Position numbers and translations under genes: made by a program
Assembly: GCF_037975445.1 (NCBI RefSeq)
Contig: NZ_CP150254.1
Span: 3,222,001 to 3,286,000, forward strand
Length of the DNA: 64,000 nt
Origin: Peribacillus sp. FSL P2-0133
GTDB taxonomy: Bacteria > Bacillota > Bacilli > Bacillales > DSM-1321
Reading direction: 5' to 3'
Shown: one piece after another, positions 36,177 to 45,380 of the stretch
How the letters are laid out: the number at the start of each line of letters is the position of its first letter
Numbering within the stretch: position 1 is the first letter of the stretch
Notes under the pieces: model-generated
Told to the model about the DNA's origin: nothing
What the model saw: the letters and a program-made list of their open reading frames with translations, nothing else
Databases searched by the model: none

Positions 36177-37634
36177 TTATAATATGGGTGATACCAGCCT
36201 TGCAATGGACTCTTTAAAACGAATCCATTTTGAACGCTTTTCAAAGTCTTCAATTGTAAGCTGCCTGCAGACTTCAACATCCTTATAAAAAATCCTTGTC
36301 AGTGTTTCGGCCATTCCTTCATCATAAATGAAGGCATTTACTTCAAAGTTCAATTTAAAACTACGGACATCAATGTTAGCAGTCCCCACCGAGGAGACCT
36401 CTTCGTCCACCACGATCATCTTCGCATGAATAAAGCCGTTATCATAGATGTATATCTTAGCTCCCGCTCTTAATAACTGCCCTGCATTGAACGTTGTTGC
36501 CCAATAAACGAAAAGGTGATCAGGTTTATTCGGAATCATGATTTTTACATCTAACCCTGATAAGCTGGCAATCCTGAGTGCATCCAATAAACTTGCATCC
36601 GGTATGAAGTAAGGTGTTTGAATGAGAATCGATTTCTTTGCTGAAGATATTAATTTAATATAGCCATTTTTAATTTGTTCCCATTCAGAATCCGGCCCAC
36701 TTGTTACTATTTGCAAATCTATATTGCCTTGAGGCTTTAAAACAGGGAAATAATGAGGCTGATAAGTTATATCATGGTGCTTTGATGCCTGATTCCAATC
36801 CAGGATAAAACGGGTTTGAATGGCTTTGACAGCCGAACCCTGTATTCGAAGGTGTGTATCACGCCAATAACCGAATTTTGGATTAAGCCCTAAATATTCA
36901 TCACCAACATTAAAGCCTCCAACATACCCTACTTTTCCATCAATGATGACTAGCTTTCGATGGTTACGGAAATTCAGCCGTAAATTTATAAATTTTAATT
37001 TGGATGGGAAGAATGCCTCCACTCGCCCTCCTGCCTGCCTAAATTCCCTGAAGAAACTTTTAGTCATCCCCCTGGATCCCAGCTCGTCATAAAGAACCCG
37101 AACTTTGACGCCTTCATTCGCTTTTTTAGTCAAAGCTTCAATGAATCGTTTACCCAGGCCATCCCTTTGAATGATGTAGTATTGTATGTGTATATGGTTT
37201 TCTGCCGCTTCGATATCTTTAAAAAGCTGGTCAAACTTATTTTTTCCTTCCGTAAAAATATCGACTTGATTATCTTCAGTAAGCACGGCATCATTGTTCC
37301 GGAGATGCATATAAATCAAATCACGGTAATTACTTGAAGAGGCATTTCGAAAAGGAAAATGATCCGTTGAAAGCTCTTCCATCTGTTTATCAAGGATTTC
37401 TTCAATCCCGATTTTCTTCTTGTCCTCCCATTGGAATAAGTGGGCGTGCCTTAAACTCGTACCAAAAAGGAGATATAAAATAAAACCAACTACAGGGAGA
37501 AAATATAACACCAATAACCAAGCCCAGGTGGTGCTCGCTTCCCTTCTTTCAAAAAATATGACAATCGTGGCAAATAAAATATTTAGAATGATGACGAGGC
37601 CGAGCAAAACCGATGTAACATGCGTAAATTCCAT
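36177..37634 (-). CDS. cls: Cardiolipin synthase
   Basis: A 485-residue bacterial cardiolipin synthase. Two N-terminal membrane helices (about 5-27 and 35-57) anchor two phospholipase D domains, each with an HKD motif: NHRKLVIIDGKVGYVGGFN (about 224) and HAKMIVVDEEVSSVGTANID (about 402). It joins two phosphatidylglycerol molecules into cardiolipin and glycerol at the membrane. Length is normal for the family. The ATG follows GTGAGGGT. Bacilli often carry several cls paralogues, so the relation to the main ClsA cannot be decided here. Confidence 0.95.
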   Translation of the reverse strand: MEFTHVTSVLLGLVIILNILFATIVIFFERREASTTWAWLLVLYFLPVVGFILYLLFGTSLRHAHLFQWEDKKKIGIEEILDKQMEELSTDHFPFRNASSSNYRDLIYMHLRNNDAVLTEDNQVDIFTEGKNKFDQLFKDIEAAENHIHIQYYIIQRDGLGKRFIEALTKKANEGVKVRVLYDELGSRGMTKSFFREFRQAGGRVEAFFPSKLKFINLRLNFRNHRKLVIIDGKVGYVGGFNVGDEYLGLNPKFGYWRDTHLRIQGSAVKAIQTRFILDWNQASKHHDITYQPHYFPVLKPQGNIDLQIVTSGPDSEWEQIKNGYIKLISSAKKSILIQTPYFIPDASLLDALRIASLSGLDVKIMIPNKPDHLFVYWATTFNAGQLLRAGAKIYIYDNGFIHAKMIVVDEEVSSVGTANIDVRSFKLNFEVNAFIYDEGMAETLTRIFYKDVEVCRQLTIEDFEKRSKWIRFKESIARLVSPIL

Positions 37635-37728
37635 AGTATACCCTCACTCAATTTTTATCCCTTTAAGGATACCATGCAAATTCTTTATATCAAAGGATTT
37701 GCTTATCAGAAATGAAAACAGAGAATTC

Positions 37729-37760
37729 AAAAAAATGGACCTCTTCCTGTAGAGGCCCAT
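37729..37760 (-). terminator. Terminator of the CstR-like gene
   Basis: On the minus strand TGGGCCTCT pairs with AGAGGTCCA (one G-U) around a 6-nt loop, followed by seven Ts. It lies about 110 bp after the regulator stop. Confidence 0.7.
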
Positions 37761-37869
37761 TTTAAAAAAATCCATCCACCCTGGACACTAGAATTTCTTA
37801 GATTGGTCAAATTGTTTTCAAACATTGTCTTAAAAATTCCAATTCAACAATAACCATAAATCTAATTGC

Positions 37870-38133
37870 TTATCGACTTTTCACTAATAAATTCACAGCT
37901 TCTTTTACTAGCTCTTCGGGATTCTTTTCTCCGGCTTCATTAGCCTCCCGGACGCATTCTACAAGATTTGAACTTACTATTACCCCGATTGTCCTATCGA
38001 TTGCAGATCTAGTGGCAGATAACTGCGTTACTACATCTCTGCAATCTTTGTTTTCCTCCATCATTTTCAATATCCCACGAAGCTGTCCTTCAATTCGCTT
38101 CACTCTATTTTTAACCTGCTTATCATATTCCAT
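37870..38133 (-). CDS. cstR: CsoR-superfamily repressor, CstR-like persulfide sensor
   Basis: An 87-residue all-helical DUF156 protein: KNRVKRIEGQLRGILKMMEE, then DCRDVVTQLSATRSAIDR. Counting from the ATG at 38133 (GGAGG 6 nt upstream), the two cysteines fall at 31 and 60, the positions of the persulfide-sensing pair of Staphylococcus CstR. The copper-sensing His of CsoR, four residues before the second Cys, is Asn here. This argues for reactive sulfur sensing instead of copper sensing. The open frame extends 18 codons upstream without support. An ATACC-ACTTA-GGTAT operator lies in its promoter. No sulfur-oxidation genes are adjacent. Confidence 0.82.
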   Translation of the reverse strand: MEYDKQVKNRVKRIEGQLRGILKMMEENKDCRDVVTQLSATRSAIDRTIGVIVSSNLVECVREANEAGEKNPEELVKEAVNLLVKSR

Positions 38134-38234
38134 GTGAGGCCTCCTACCCTGCCTATTACTTATGAATCCTATCCAGACATCCATCATAAAACCTATTCAG
38201 TTGAAATGAAGGATTGATAAAAATCTTACAATTT

Positions 38235-38265
38235 ATAATACATACCACTTAGGTATAATTGTCAA
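38235..38265 (-). promoter_or_regulatory. Promoter with embedded CsoR/CstR-type operator
   Basis: On the minus strand a perfect -35 TTGACA (38265-38260) and a -10 TATTAT (38240-38235) are 19 bp apart; TGTATT at 17 bp is an alternative -10. The inverted repeat ATACC-ACTTA-GGTAT (38242-38256) fills the spacer. Repressor binding there would block polymerase, so the CstR-like gene is probably autoregulated. Confidence 0.65.
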
Positions 38266-38304
38266 GTGCCAATATTCAATAATGATAGCTCCAATATGTA
38301 ATTT

Positions 38305-38748
38305 CTATTTTTGTACTAGGAGACTTTGTGCAACTGCCTCAGAAAACTCGATCGTCATTTGGGGAACGTAGGTTTTTAACAAAGCATTGACGATAGGGGC
38401 TTTGGCTCCTTTTGCCGTAATCGCCAGGCAGCCAGTCATTTTAGTCTGCCCAATTCCGCACTGTTCTGCTAAAAAATAGCCATGCCCATCAAATTTTTCA
38501 TTTAATCCCTTAAGTTTAAATGTTACCTTTTCAGGTTCAATCCATTCCAATATATTCACTTCAAGTTTTACTTTCTTCTTCATTAATCCCAAATCGCTTT
38601 TAAACTCCCAAATGAGTGTCCTTTCATTCATCATCTCATGATTGATATATCCTGGGACAAGAGGTGCCCAACGATCTATGACACTGACAAATCCCCATAC
38701 CGTTTTTATTGAAACTGGTAAAATGATACTATGCACACCTTCTGACAA
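38305..38748 (-). CDS. SRPBCC/CoxG-family protein
   Basis: A 147-residue protein of the START-like SRPBCC fold, closest in appearance to carbon monoxide dehydrogenase subunit G (CoxG) proteins: VSIKTVWGFVSVIDRWAPLVPG near the start, and a C-terminal helix (PIVNALLKTYVPQMTIEFSE). The start is TTG after a run of Gs. No CO dehydrogenase genes are nearby, so the role is probably hydrophobic ligand binding or membrane recruitment of an unidentified partner. The fold call is fairly firm and the function open. Confidence 0.78.
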   Translation of the reverse strand: MSEGVHSIILPVSIKTVWGFVSVIDRWAPLVPGYINHEMMNERTLIWEFKSDLGLMKKKVKLEVNILEWIEPEKVTFKLKGLNEKFDGHGYFLAEQCGIGQTKMTGCLAITAKGAKAPIVNALLKTYVPQMTIEFSEAVAQSLLVQK

Positions 38749-38878
38749 AGCAGTTCCCCCCCTTAATCATTCTATTTACATCTTTTTAATGTATGGCTGA
38801 ATCATATTGAATAGAACGGTAAGCTTGGTTATTAAACAAAATTCTCCCTGTGGTAAGAAACCATTTAAAGATAACAGC

Positions 38879-38916
38879 AAAGAATCGCCCCTCGGCAATA
38901 AAGGGACGATCCTTTT
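38879..38916. terminator. Terminator after the YjgB-like gene
   Basis: ATCGCCCCT pairs with AGGGACGAT (wobble pairs) around an internal loop, with CTTTTTT on the plus side and AAAG on the other. It lies about 20 bp from the minus-strand stop. Confidence 0.7.
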
Positions 38917-38931
38917 TTGTCGTATTCCTTA

Positions 38932-39465
38932 TCAATCTGACGCCAATTCAACCGTATACATACTCAGTCTTGGATCAGGGTTAATCCAGGCGCTTTCAAA
39001 CACGAATACCACTTTATAATTTGCGTAATCGGTATAAGTGACATAGTACATCCCTTCTTGCTCCACCTCACTTACAGGTTCACCAATCAATCCCTTCAAC
39101 ATGGATAAATGGATGGTTTGCAATTGCGGATCAAAATCATCAATGGCGGTAATCGTTTTTCTTCCTGTTGAACCGTCGTAGAGGAATCGGATATTATGGG
39201 ACCAATAATTGGCCGCAGCGGTACTTAAATCTTCCGGTACACCCCAGGCTTTTTCCACTTTCTTCAACGAATCACCTACAGAAAATTGACCACTATTAAT
39301 GGTTTGCTGGGATTCATAGGCTAAACCCAGGATCTGCCGAATCAAAAGGTCTGGCGTGGATTGTGATGTTAAGGAAGATGAAGCAAAAGCAGGCTGCCCA
39401 CCAAACATGAGAAATGCGAGCATTAGAAATGTAACACTCCGGATAAAACGATTCACTTGTTTCAA
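38932..39465 (-). CDS. Secreted YjgB-like protein (DUF4309)
   Basis: A 177-residue exported protein. The signal peptide (about 1-28, ending GGQPAFA) precedes the DUF4309 domain with GQFSVGDSLKKVEKAWGVPE, then WSHNIRFLYDGSTGRK, and later VTYTDYANYKVVFVFES. The start is TTG after GGGAGG. DUF4309 proteins such as YjgB are secreted by Bacilli and have no established function. It is monocistronic with a terminator at 38879. Confidence 0.85.
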   Translation of the reverse strand: MKQVNRFIRSVTFLMLAFLMFGGQPAFASSSLTSQSTPDLLIRQILGLAYESQQTINSGQFSVGDSLKKVEKAWGVPEDLSTAAANYWSHNIRFLYDGSTGRKTITAIDDFDPQLQTIHLSMLKGLIGEPVSEVEQEGMYYVTYTDYANYKVVFVFESAWINPDPRLSMYTVELASD

Positions 39466-39871
39466 AGCTATCCTCCCTTTCCACCTGGAAATGACTAATT
39501 ACATTATTTTAAATATCTTAAAAAAGATGAAAATTTGCTTATGTCATTCCAGTTGGTTTTACATTTACTATTAATATTCATTGGAACTTTGGACACATAC
39601 CATTCGTTTAGAAAAAAACTTATATTGAAATATTAAGCTATTTAACTTGACGCCAATGGTGCCTTCTTTGTCCGAGTGGGCAAAAAAAATGTTCACAGCT
39701 TTTCTTGTGAAGATAGTTAATTATTAAAAGTTAACGATGGTGGAGATTTGGAGAACTCATGCTTTAATAGGACCTTTTAAATAAAGAGCTGCTATTTTGG
39801 TATGAGTTTTTTATATGTATCATCATCAATACTTAACTTAATTAGGTTCAAAAATATTATATTAAGGAGGA

Positions 39872-40043
39872 ATTGGATTCTTAATTTACGGACCTGAAAT
39901 GTTAATAGGTCTACAAGCACTGGATTTAGTTCCTAAAAAAGCTGCAGGCACTGCAGCATGACTGACTGGCTTATTTGAATATTTAAGATGATCTGTAGCG
40001 GCTAATGCTATTAGATATATTCCATGGGGGATGGATTTTTTAT
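39872..40043 (+). pseudogene. Remnant of a GlpT/UhpT-type organophosphate transporter
   Basis: In frame from 39872 the translation reads [20 protein letters not shown], then PKKAAGTAA, a stop, LTGLFEYLR, a stop and SVAANAI. In GlpT the same segment reads GTAAGLTGLFGYLGGSVAANA, so glycine codons (GGA) appear to have become TGA twice. Only this stretch, about one ninth of the protein, survives; the rest of 39.5-40.25 kb shows no convincing gene. It is a decayed remnant. Confidence 0.65.
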
Positions 40044-40167
40044 GAATAGTTATACACCCTCCATGATTAGATCGACGGTCAAAAAATATCTGAATATTCA
40101 GATATTAATACCTAAAAGCAGTTGACGGACGGTTTGGGTAACATTTCATAAAGGAATGTATATAATA

Positions 40168-40211
40168 AATGACTATGCCTTTATACCAACGGTCCTAAAG
40201 GCATAGTCATT
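40168..40211. terminator. Long perfect hairpin beyond ansB
   Basis: AATGACTATGCCTTTA and its exact complement form a 16-bp stem with a 12-nt loop, about 45 bp after the ansB stop. T runs are weak, so it may act as terminator or as a 3'-end stabiliser. Confidence 0.6.
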
Positions 40212-40255
40212 GCATCAAAAATCATATAGATTAATGTTTTCTACTAAAATACTGG

Positions 40256-41686
40256 TTATTGCCGATCAAAAAGAGAAGCTCCCGCTATACCGGGTTTTGT
40301 CATCTCGTAAGGATTTAGAATGAGATCCAATTCTTCTTCTGTCAACACATCATATTGTAAACAAAGTTCGCGAACTGATTTGCCTTTTAATATCGCTTCA
40401 CGCGCAATTCGTGAAACCACTTCGTACCCAAGGTGCGGATTGACTGCTGTAATCACTCCAACACTTTGTTCGACATAATCTTTTAAATGTTGCTCATTAG
40501 CTTCAATGCCTTCTAAACAATAATCTGTAAAGACATTGAAAGCATTGTTCATTATGCTAATTGATTGCAATAAATTGAATACAAGGACTGGCTCCATTAC
40601 GTTCAACTCTAGTTGTCCTGCTTCTGATGCTAAGCAAATCGTATTATCGTTCCCGATTACTTGGAAAGCGACTTGATTAATTAATTCTGGCATTACTGGA
40701 TTTACTTTTCCTGGCATGATGGATGAACCTGGTTGACGTGCTGGAAGTGTGATTTCTCCTAATCCCGCTCTCGGTCCTGAAGCCATCAAACGTAAATCAT
40801 TAGCAATTTTAGACATATTCATCATACATACTTTCAATGAAGCTGACACTTCAGTATATGCATCCGTATTTTGGGTTGCATCTACTAAATGTTCTGCCCC
40901 TACAAGCGGCAAGTTACTGATCTCAGCTAAATATTTAACAACATTTTCAATGTAACGAGGATCTGCGTTCAATCCCGTTCCCACTGCTGTTGCCCCCATA
41001 TTCACTTCATATAAATGTTGACGTGATTGACTGATTCGTTTTATGTCCCGATCCAACACGCGACTGTAAGCCTCAAATTCTTGACCGAGTCGAATTGGCA
41101 CTGCGTCCTGAAGATGTGTACGTCCCATTTTGATAACATGATCAAATTGTTTTGCTTTATTCTTTAAAACCGTACTCATCTTGGTCATTGTTTGTAACAA
41201 TTGCTCTAAAAGCCGTAGTGTTGATAAATGAATGGCAGTAGGGAATACGTCATTGGTTGATTGCGACATGTTAACATGGCTATTTGGACTTAATTGTACA
41301 TAATCCCCTTTATTGTGTCCCATGAGTTCTAACGCACGGTTGGCAACGATTTCATTAATGTTCATATTCATCGATGTACCTGCGCCGCCTTGAATTGGGT
41401 CAACGATGAAATATTCATGCCACTTTCCATCGATCACTTCATCAGATGCTTTGACGATAGCGCTTCCAATACCATCATATAACCGTTTGGTATCCATATT
41501 TGCTAAAGCGGCTGCTTTTTTAATCATTGCTAGTGCACGAATCATTTCTTCATTGACTTTGTAACCGGTAATCGGAAAATTCTCTACAGCGCGTAGAGTT
41601 TGTATTCCATAATAAACATCTGCTGGAATTTCCTTTTCTCCAAGAAAGTCTTTCTCGATTCGGTATGTTTTCTCTTCTATCAACAT
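40256..41686 (-). CDS. ansB: Aspartate ammonia-lyase
   Basis: A 476-residue aspartase of the fumarase/aspartase superfamily that splits L-aspartate into fumarate and ammonia. Family blocks include PADVYYGIQTLRAVENF, TSMNMNINEIVANRA, NDVFPTAIHLS and the signature GSSIMPGKVNPVMPE containing the catalytic loop serine. The ATG at 41686 is chosen because homologues start MLIEEKTYRIEKD; the open frame runs 35 codons further into the ansA end. It follows ansA by 23 bp, forming the Bacillus ansAB operon for asparagine use, and should be controlled by the divergent AnsR. Confidence 0.95.
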   Translation of the reverse strand: MLIEEKTYRIEKDFLGEKEIPADVYYGIQTLRAVENFPITGYKVNEEMIRALAMIKKAAALANMDTKRLYDGIGSAIVKASDEVIDGKWHEYFIVDPIQGGAGTSMNMNINEIVANRALELMGHNKGDYVQLSPNSHVNMSQSTNDVFPTAIHLSTLRLLEQLLQTMTKMSTVLKNKAKQFDHVIKMGRTHLQDAVPIRLGQEFEAYSRVLDRDIKRISQSRQHLYEVNMGATAVGTGLNADPRYIENVVKYLAEISNLPLVGAEHLVDATQNTDAYTEVSASLKVCMMNMSKIANDLRLMASGPRAGLGEITLPARQPGSSIMPGKVNPVMPELINQVAFQVIGNDNTICLASEAGQLELNVMEPVLVFNLLQSISIMNNAFNVFTDYCLEGIEANEQHLKDYVEQSVGVITAVNPHLGYEVVSRIAREAILKGKSVRELCLQYDVLTEEELDLILNPYEMTKPGIAGASLFDRQ

Positions 41687-41709
41687 TTCCTCTTGCCCCT
41701 TTGTTTGTT

Positions 41710-42699
41710 CTATAATGTAATGTCCTCTGCAATCGGTGTTTCCATCATTTCCTTCACTTTTTTGGGATCTTGTGTCTTGGCTAAAATCCACATCATCTTA
41801 GGAACGATGGCTTCTGTATTCATATTTCTGGAACGAATGATGACATTCTTATTCACTTTTCGTCCCACTTCGTAAATATCCATATCTTCCCCTTCTTCTA
41901 AACATTGGGTAGTAATGACTACGGATATTCCACACTGTACCAACTCATTCAATTTTTCTAAAATATTTCTTCCTTGAAATGGAATACCACCGCTGCCATA
42001 ACTTTCAATTACGATTCCCCGACATTGATTTTTCAGAGAATCAAAGAATTCAGGCTTAATACCGGGATGCAGCTTAACCAAAGCAACATCAGTACATAGG
42101 GAAGCATCTAACTTAGCTTCCTTTTTCTTTGGTGAATGAACTGGCTTTAGATACTCAATTTTATCTTTGAATATGGTAGCGATATATGGATAGTTAATAC
42201 TTTCAAACGAATCATAGCTTTTAGTTCTCAATTTAATGGCCCTAGTACCCTGGATGACTCTACCATCAAAAACAACATATACTCCTCCAATATCTTCACA
42301 AGCAAACCGGATCGCATCAGAGATATTTCTTTTGGCATCTGTCTTTTTAAAGGCAATTGGGATTTGAGAACCTGTAATGACAATTGGCTTCCCTAAATCT
42401 TGTAACATATATGAGAGCGCAGCTGAAGTGTAAGCCATTGTATCTGTTCCATGGGTAATCACAAAGCCATCGTAATCATGGTAGTGCTCATGAATGGATT
42501 GTGCCATTTCTGTCCAATCTTCCGGCTGCATATTTGTACTATCAATATTCATCAAAGGCTTACTATCAATCTGATAAAGTAAATCCAATCCCGGCAGGTG
42601 TCCTAAAAATTCGTCAGCTTTCATCTCTGGAACAAGTCCATTTTTTCCTTCTAACGATGCAATTGTACCACCTGTAGTAATTAACATCAACTTCTTCAT
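41710..42699 (-). CDS. ansA: L-asparaginase
   Basis: A 329-residue type I asparaginase that hydrolyses asparagine to aspartate and ammonia. The active-site threonines lie in [13 protein letters not shown] and in [27 protein letters not shown] and [16 protein letters not shown] are further conserved blocks. The sequence closely follows Bacillus subtilis AnsA, which starts MKKLLMLTTGG. I use the ATG at 42699. An upstream TTG (42720) has a better-placed GGGGG site and an earlier ATG at 42759 exists, so the true start is uncertain. No signal peptide is present, which implies a cytoplasmic enzyme. Confidence 0.95.
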   Translation of the reverse strand: MKKLMLITTGGTIASLEGKNGLVPEMKADEFLGHLPGLDLLYQIDSKPLMNIDSTNMQPEDWTEMAQSIHEHYHDYDGFVITHGTDTMAYTSAALSYMLQDLGKPIVITGSQIPIAFKKTDAKRNISDAIRFACEDIGGVYVVFDGRVIQGTRAIKLRTKSYDSFESINYPYIATIFKDKIEYLKPVHSPKKKEAKLDASLCTDVALVKLHPGIKPEFFDSLKNQCRGIVIESYGSGGIPFQGRNILEKLNELVQCGISVVITTQCLEEGEDMDIYEVGRKVNKNVIIRSRNMNTEAIVPKMMWILAKTQDPKKVKEMMETPIAEDITL

Positions 42700-42802
42700 T
42701 TTTGACTTCAACTTCTCCAATATACTACCCCCTATAAAGCCTCCCTGTTTTACAATCATTCAATCATCTTAGAAAAGGATGTTTTCGCTGTAAATGTACA
42801 TG

Positions 42803-42812
42803 TTACGCGTAC
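42803..42812. promoter_or_regulatory. Candidate AnsR operator 1
   Basis: TTACGCGTAC with an 8-bp palindromic core TACGCGTA lies just downstream of the ansAB promoter start point. An identical decamer lies 63 bp away at 42866. A repressor here would block ansAB transcription. Confidence 0.6.
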
Positions 42813-42822
42813 ACCACATGTT

Positions 42823-42851
42823 ATTATAGTCATGTTCCAGAGTGAAATCAA
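42823..42851 (-). promoter_or_regulatory. Sigma-A promoter of ansAB
   Basis: On the minus strand TTGATT (42851-42846) and TATAAT (42828-42823) are separated by exactly 17 bp. Transcription would start near 42816, right at operator 1. Confidence 0.75.
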
Positions 42852-42865
42852 GCTAAAATCATTCA

Positions 42866-42875
42866 TTACGCGTAC
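42866..42875. promoter_or_regulatory. Candidate AnsR operator 2
   Basis: This is a second TTACGCGTAC, 63 bp (about six helical turns) from operator 1. It overlaps the -35 region of the ansR promoter, so a bound repressor would also limit ansR itself. Confidence 0.6.
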
Positions 42876-42892
42876 GCTTTTTCCAATATGAT

Positions 42893-42900
42893 GTTATAAT
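42893..42900 (+). promoter_or_regulatory. Extended -10 promoter of ansR
   Basis: GTTATAAT contains a consensus TATAAT (42895-42900) preceded by TG one base before, an extended -10 element. No good -35 is visible at the right distance, where operator 2 lies instead. Confidence 0.6.
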
Positions 42901-42928
42901 GGATTTATATAAAAGGAGAGTAATAAGA

Positions 42929-43303
42929 ATGATTGTAAATAGATTAACTACATTAAGGAAGGCCAAAAGGTGGTCTTTGCAATATACCGCTGACAGACTC
43001 GGAATCGCCAAGAGTACCTATGCAGGTTACGAATCGGGCCATCGCCGCCCTTCATTAGAAACGATTAATTTATTAGCAGGCTTATATGATACATCCACTG
43101 ATTACATTCTAGGTCGAGTGGATTATCCATCTAAAGATATTACCACAGAATCACCTCGAGTCATGGAATTAACGGATTCACCAAATATGGAGCTGGCTGT
43201 AGATGGAATCTCTCTTTCTGAAGAGGAAACGATTCAATTCATCGCTTTTATTAGAGCTAAACGAGAAGTGGAAATAAATCGCGATAAACAAAATGAAACA
43301 TAG
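42929..43303 (+). CDS. ansR: AnsR, XRE-family repressor of the asparaginase operon
   Basis: A 124-residue regulator with an N-terminal XRE helix-turn-helix (SLQYTADRLGIAKSTYAGYE, about 16-35, then SGHRRPSLETINLLA). The C-terminal part contains SLSEEETIQFIAFIRAKREVE, as in Bacillus AnsR. The ATG at 42929 follows AAAGGAG. It is divergent from ansAB across 230 bp containing two TTACGCGTAC sites. AnsR represses ansAB and is relieved by asparagine in B. subtilis; the same is expected here. Confidence 0.93.
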   Translation: MIVNRLTTLRKAKRWSLQYTADRLGIAKSTYAGYESGHRRPSLETINLLAGLYDTSTDYILGRVDYPSKDITTESPRVMELTDSPNMELAVDGISLSEEETIQFIAFIRAKREVEINRDKQNET

Positions 43304-43742
43304 CAGACATAGGGCTTAAGACTTGGTATATGGGGTATGAACCGCACTTCATCACCAGGTTCTTATAATATTCACGATGTAACTGGTATGATTTAATTAA
43401 AACTGTAAAATTCCATGGCTTTATCCAGTTAGGATAAGTGGGTTATGATTAATCGTTGAGTTCGCCCTTTTGACGCTACATGTAATTAAACTTACTAACT
43501 GGGCTTAGTAGTTTTTGGAATTCTAATAGTGCACCGAGTTTAGAAAATTAAGTTTTATTATTTATAATAGAAGAAAGTCGGCTAATTAAATGCATCCATC
43601 ATCATTATTCTGTTATCTTCTTTAACTTACTTCCTTTTCCATCAAGGGAAGATGAGTAAATTCAACTGTTTTTTCTATCCGCCATATATGCTTATTTAAG
43701 TTTAATCTCCGACTTTCCCTCTTGATTTATATGCAATGAAAG
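43304..43742. other. Intergenic stretch without a recognisable gene
   Basis: AT-rich DNA between ansR and a terminator at 43743. I see no ORF with a ribosome binding site and no recognisable remnant on either strand. Confidence 0.4.
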
Positions 43743-43772
43743 AAAAACCATAGCAAAGCTCATGGTTTTTCC
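43743..43772. terminator. Hairpin terminator
   Basis: AAAAACCAT pairs with ATGGTTTTT around a 12-nt loop. It could end transcripts from either direction between ansR and the small minus-strand gene. Confidence 0.55.
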
Positions 43773-43956
43773 TAAGTATATAAATGGAAATTGCTGTCTC
43801 ATCTTTAAAGCTAAAAACGAAGCTGAATTTTGGAAGCCTCATGATGTGCTTCTATTTTCGGAAAGCAAAATTATAAAACCCTTAAAGGTATGGAAAATTG
43901 CTCCATATCTTGATATGTTTAAAAGTGTCTCATTCAATATACTGTTTCCCAATAAA

Positions 43957-44124
43957 TCAAGGCATCTCGTCTTCTTTTTCCCGATTTTTGAAAGCTTCAT
44001 GTGTGACAATATCCTCGATTTGTTCATATTGCCGGCTGTGTTCCTTCTCTTCGCTAATTCTATTATTGGGTAAATTTCCTGGATGTCCTTTTTCTTTGTG
44101 ATTAAAATTTTTACCACGACTCAT
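43957..44124 (-). CDS. Small hydrophilic protein of unknown function
   Basis: A 55-residue, highly charged protein beginning MSRGKNFNHKEKGHPG and ending in an acidic EAFKNREKEDEMP tail. An AAAGGAG lies 9 nt before the ATG at 44124; an ATG two codons earlier is too close to the site. It looks like one of the small conserved Bacillus proteins of unknown function, possibly sporulation-related because of its charge and size. I do not recognise a named family. Confidence 0.6.
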   Translation of the reverse strand: MSRGKNFNHKEKGHPGNLPNNRISEEKEHSRQYEQIEDIVTHEAFKNREKEDEMP

Positions 44125-44318
44125 ACTCATTCTCTCCTTTCCAATCATTGTTTGTTTAGTTTCCCCAAGCACACAAAAAATATGATTTATTTTCTCTTTT
44201 TCCTGTTTTTGCAGCAGGTTTGGATTCACCTGTAATTTTCACCCGAAATTCATTGTAAAAACACTGAAATAATAAGAGATATGAGTCAATCCAGGATGTT
44301 CCTTCACACCCGATCTAG

Positions 44319-44375
44319 TGCAAAAAAAGAACAGGAACCGTCAAATTATGACGCTTCCTGTTCTTTTTTTGCACT
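44319..44375. terminator. Strong bidirectional terminator beyond mmuM
   Basis: GCAAAAAAAGAACAGGAA pairs with TTCCTGTTCTTTTTTTGC, with further pairing CGTCA/TGACG near the loop. It lies between the mmuM stop and the small upstream-facing gene. Confidence 0.88.
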
Positions 44376-44414
44376 ACTTACATTCCTGATATCAGTTTGA
44401 TAACAGTAAAAGGG

Positions 44415-45380
44415 CTAGGAGGATACCACCACAGAAGGTCGCCACTTTCTTGAAATGTCTGCAATATGATGCGGTGCCGTTCTGCAACATCCTCCAATTA
44501 AACGTGCCCCTGCATGGTGCCATTCTTCAGATTTCAGGTCGAGCCTGTTACATGATTCTTGACCATGCCAGGTTTTTGTTTCCGGATTATATGTTTCACC
44601 AGAATTCGGATAAACTATAATTGGTTTATGCGTGTTTGAACGCAACACCTGTATGGCTTCCGTGATACCTGATACAGGCGCACAGTTGATGCCGATTGCT
44701 GCAATTTGCTCACTGTCCCCAAACAATCTGGTACACTCCTCAAGCAATGTACCGTCACTAATCGCTTTTTCATTTTTCAATGAAAAGGATAGCCAAGCAT
44801 AGACCTCTGGGTAATCTTTCAATAATGAATGCAATACTTTTGCTTCTTGCAGGGAAGGTATCGTTTCAAATGCTAAAATGTCAGCACCGGCTTCAATCAA
44901 AGCAGATATTCGCGAGCGATGAAATGCAGTTAAAGTTTCATCTGAAACACCATAGTTTCCTACATACTCTGAACCATCTGCAAGGTAAGCCCCATATGGT
45001 CCAACCGATGCAGCAACCAATGGCTTAGGTCTAATCGTTTGATATTCTTCTTCCTTCCAAAATTCATCTCTTGCTTCCCTTGCAAGTAAAACCGTTTTCC
45101 GGATTAGTTCCAAAGCCTCTTCCTCTTGTATTCCGCGGAGGGCGAAACCTTCAACTGTTGCTTGGTAGCTTGCCGTTATCGCACAGTCAGCACCAGCCCG
45201 AAAGTAGTCAGAGTGAACTTGATAAATCACTTCTGGATTTTCAAGTAATACACGTGCAGACCACAGGGGATCGTCCAAATCGCACCCATGCCTTTCAAGC
45301 TCTGTAGCTAGAGCCCCGTCCAAAATCATGACTGAATGATCTCGTAATATTGCGTCAATTGGGCTAATTTTATTCTTCAT
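44415..45380 (-). CDS. mmuM: Homocysteine S-methyltransferase
   Basis: A 321-residue enzyme that transfers a methyl group, typically from S-methylmethionine, to homocysteine to give methionine. The zinc cysteines are in GINCAPVSG and in the C-terminal [15 protein letters not shown]-terminal [25 protein letters not shown] is the family opening. The ATG overlaps the permease stop by 4 bp, with GGAGG ahead. The operon with an amino acid permease under a SAM riboswitch matches Bacillus ybgF-ybgG/mmuP-mmuM and supports the methionine role. Confidence 0.94.
   Translation of the reverse strand: MKNKISPIDAILRDHSVMILDGALATELERHGCDLDDPLWSARVLLENPEVIYQVHSDYFRAGADCAITASYQATVEGFALRGIQEEEALELIRKTVLLAREARDEFWKEEEYQTIRPKPLVAASVGPYGAYLADGSEYVGNYGVSDETLTAFHRSRISALIEAGADILAFETIPSLQEAKVLHSLLKDYPEVYAWLSFSLKNEKAISDGTLLEECTRLFGDSEQIAAIGINCAPVSGITEAIQVLRSNTHKPIIVYPNSGETYNPETKTWHGQESCNRLDLKSEEWHHAGARLIGGCCRTAPHHIADISRKWRPSVVVSS

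Noticed and set aside
43839..44117. 92-codon minus-strand frame
   Set aside because: It overlaps the better-supported small gene at 43957-44124 in another frame and has no ribosome site.
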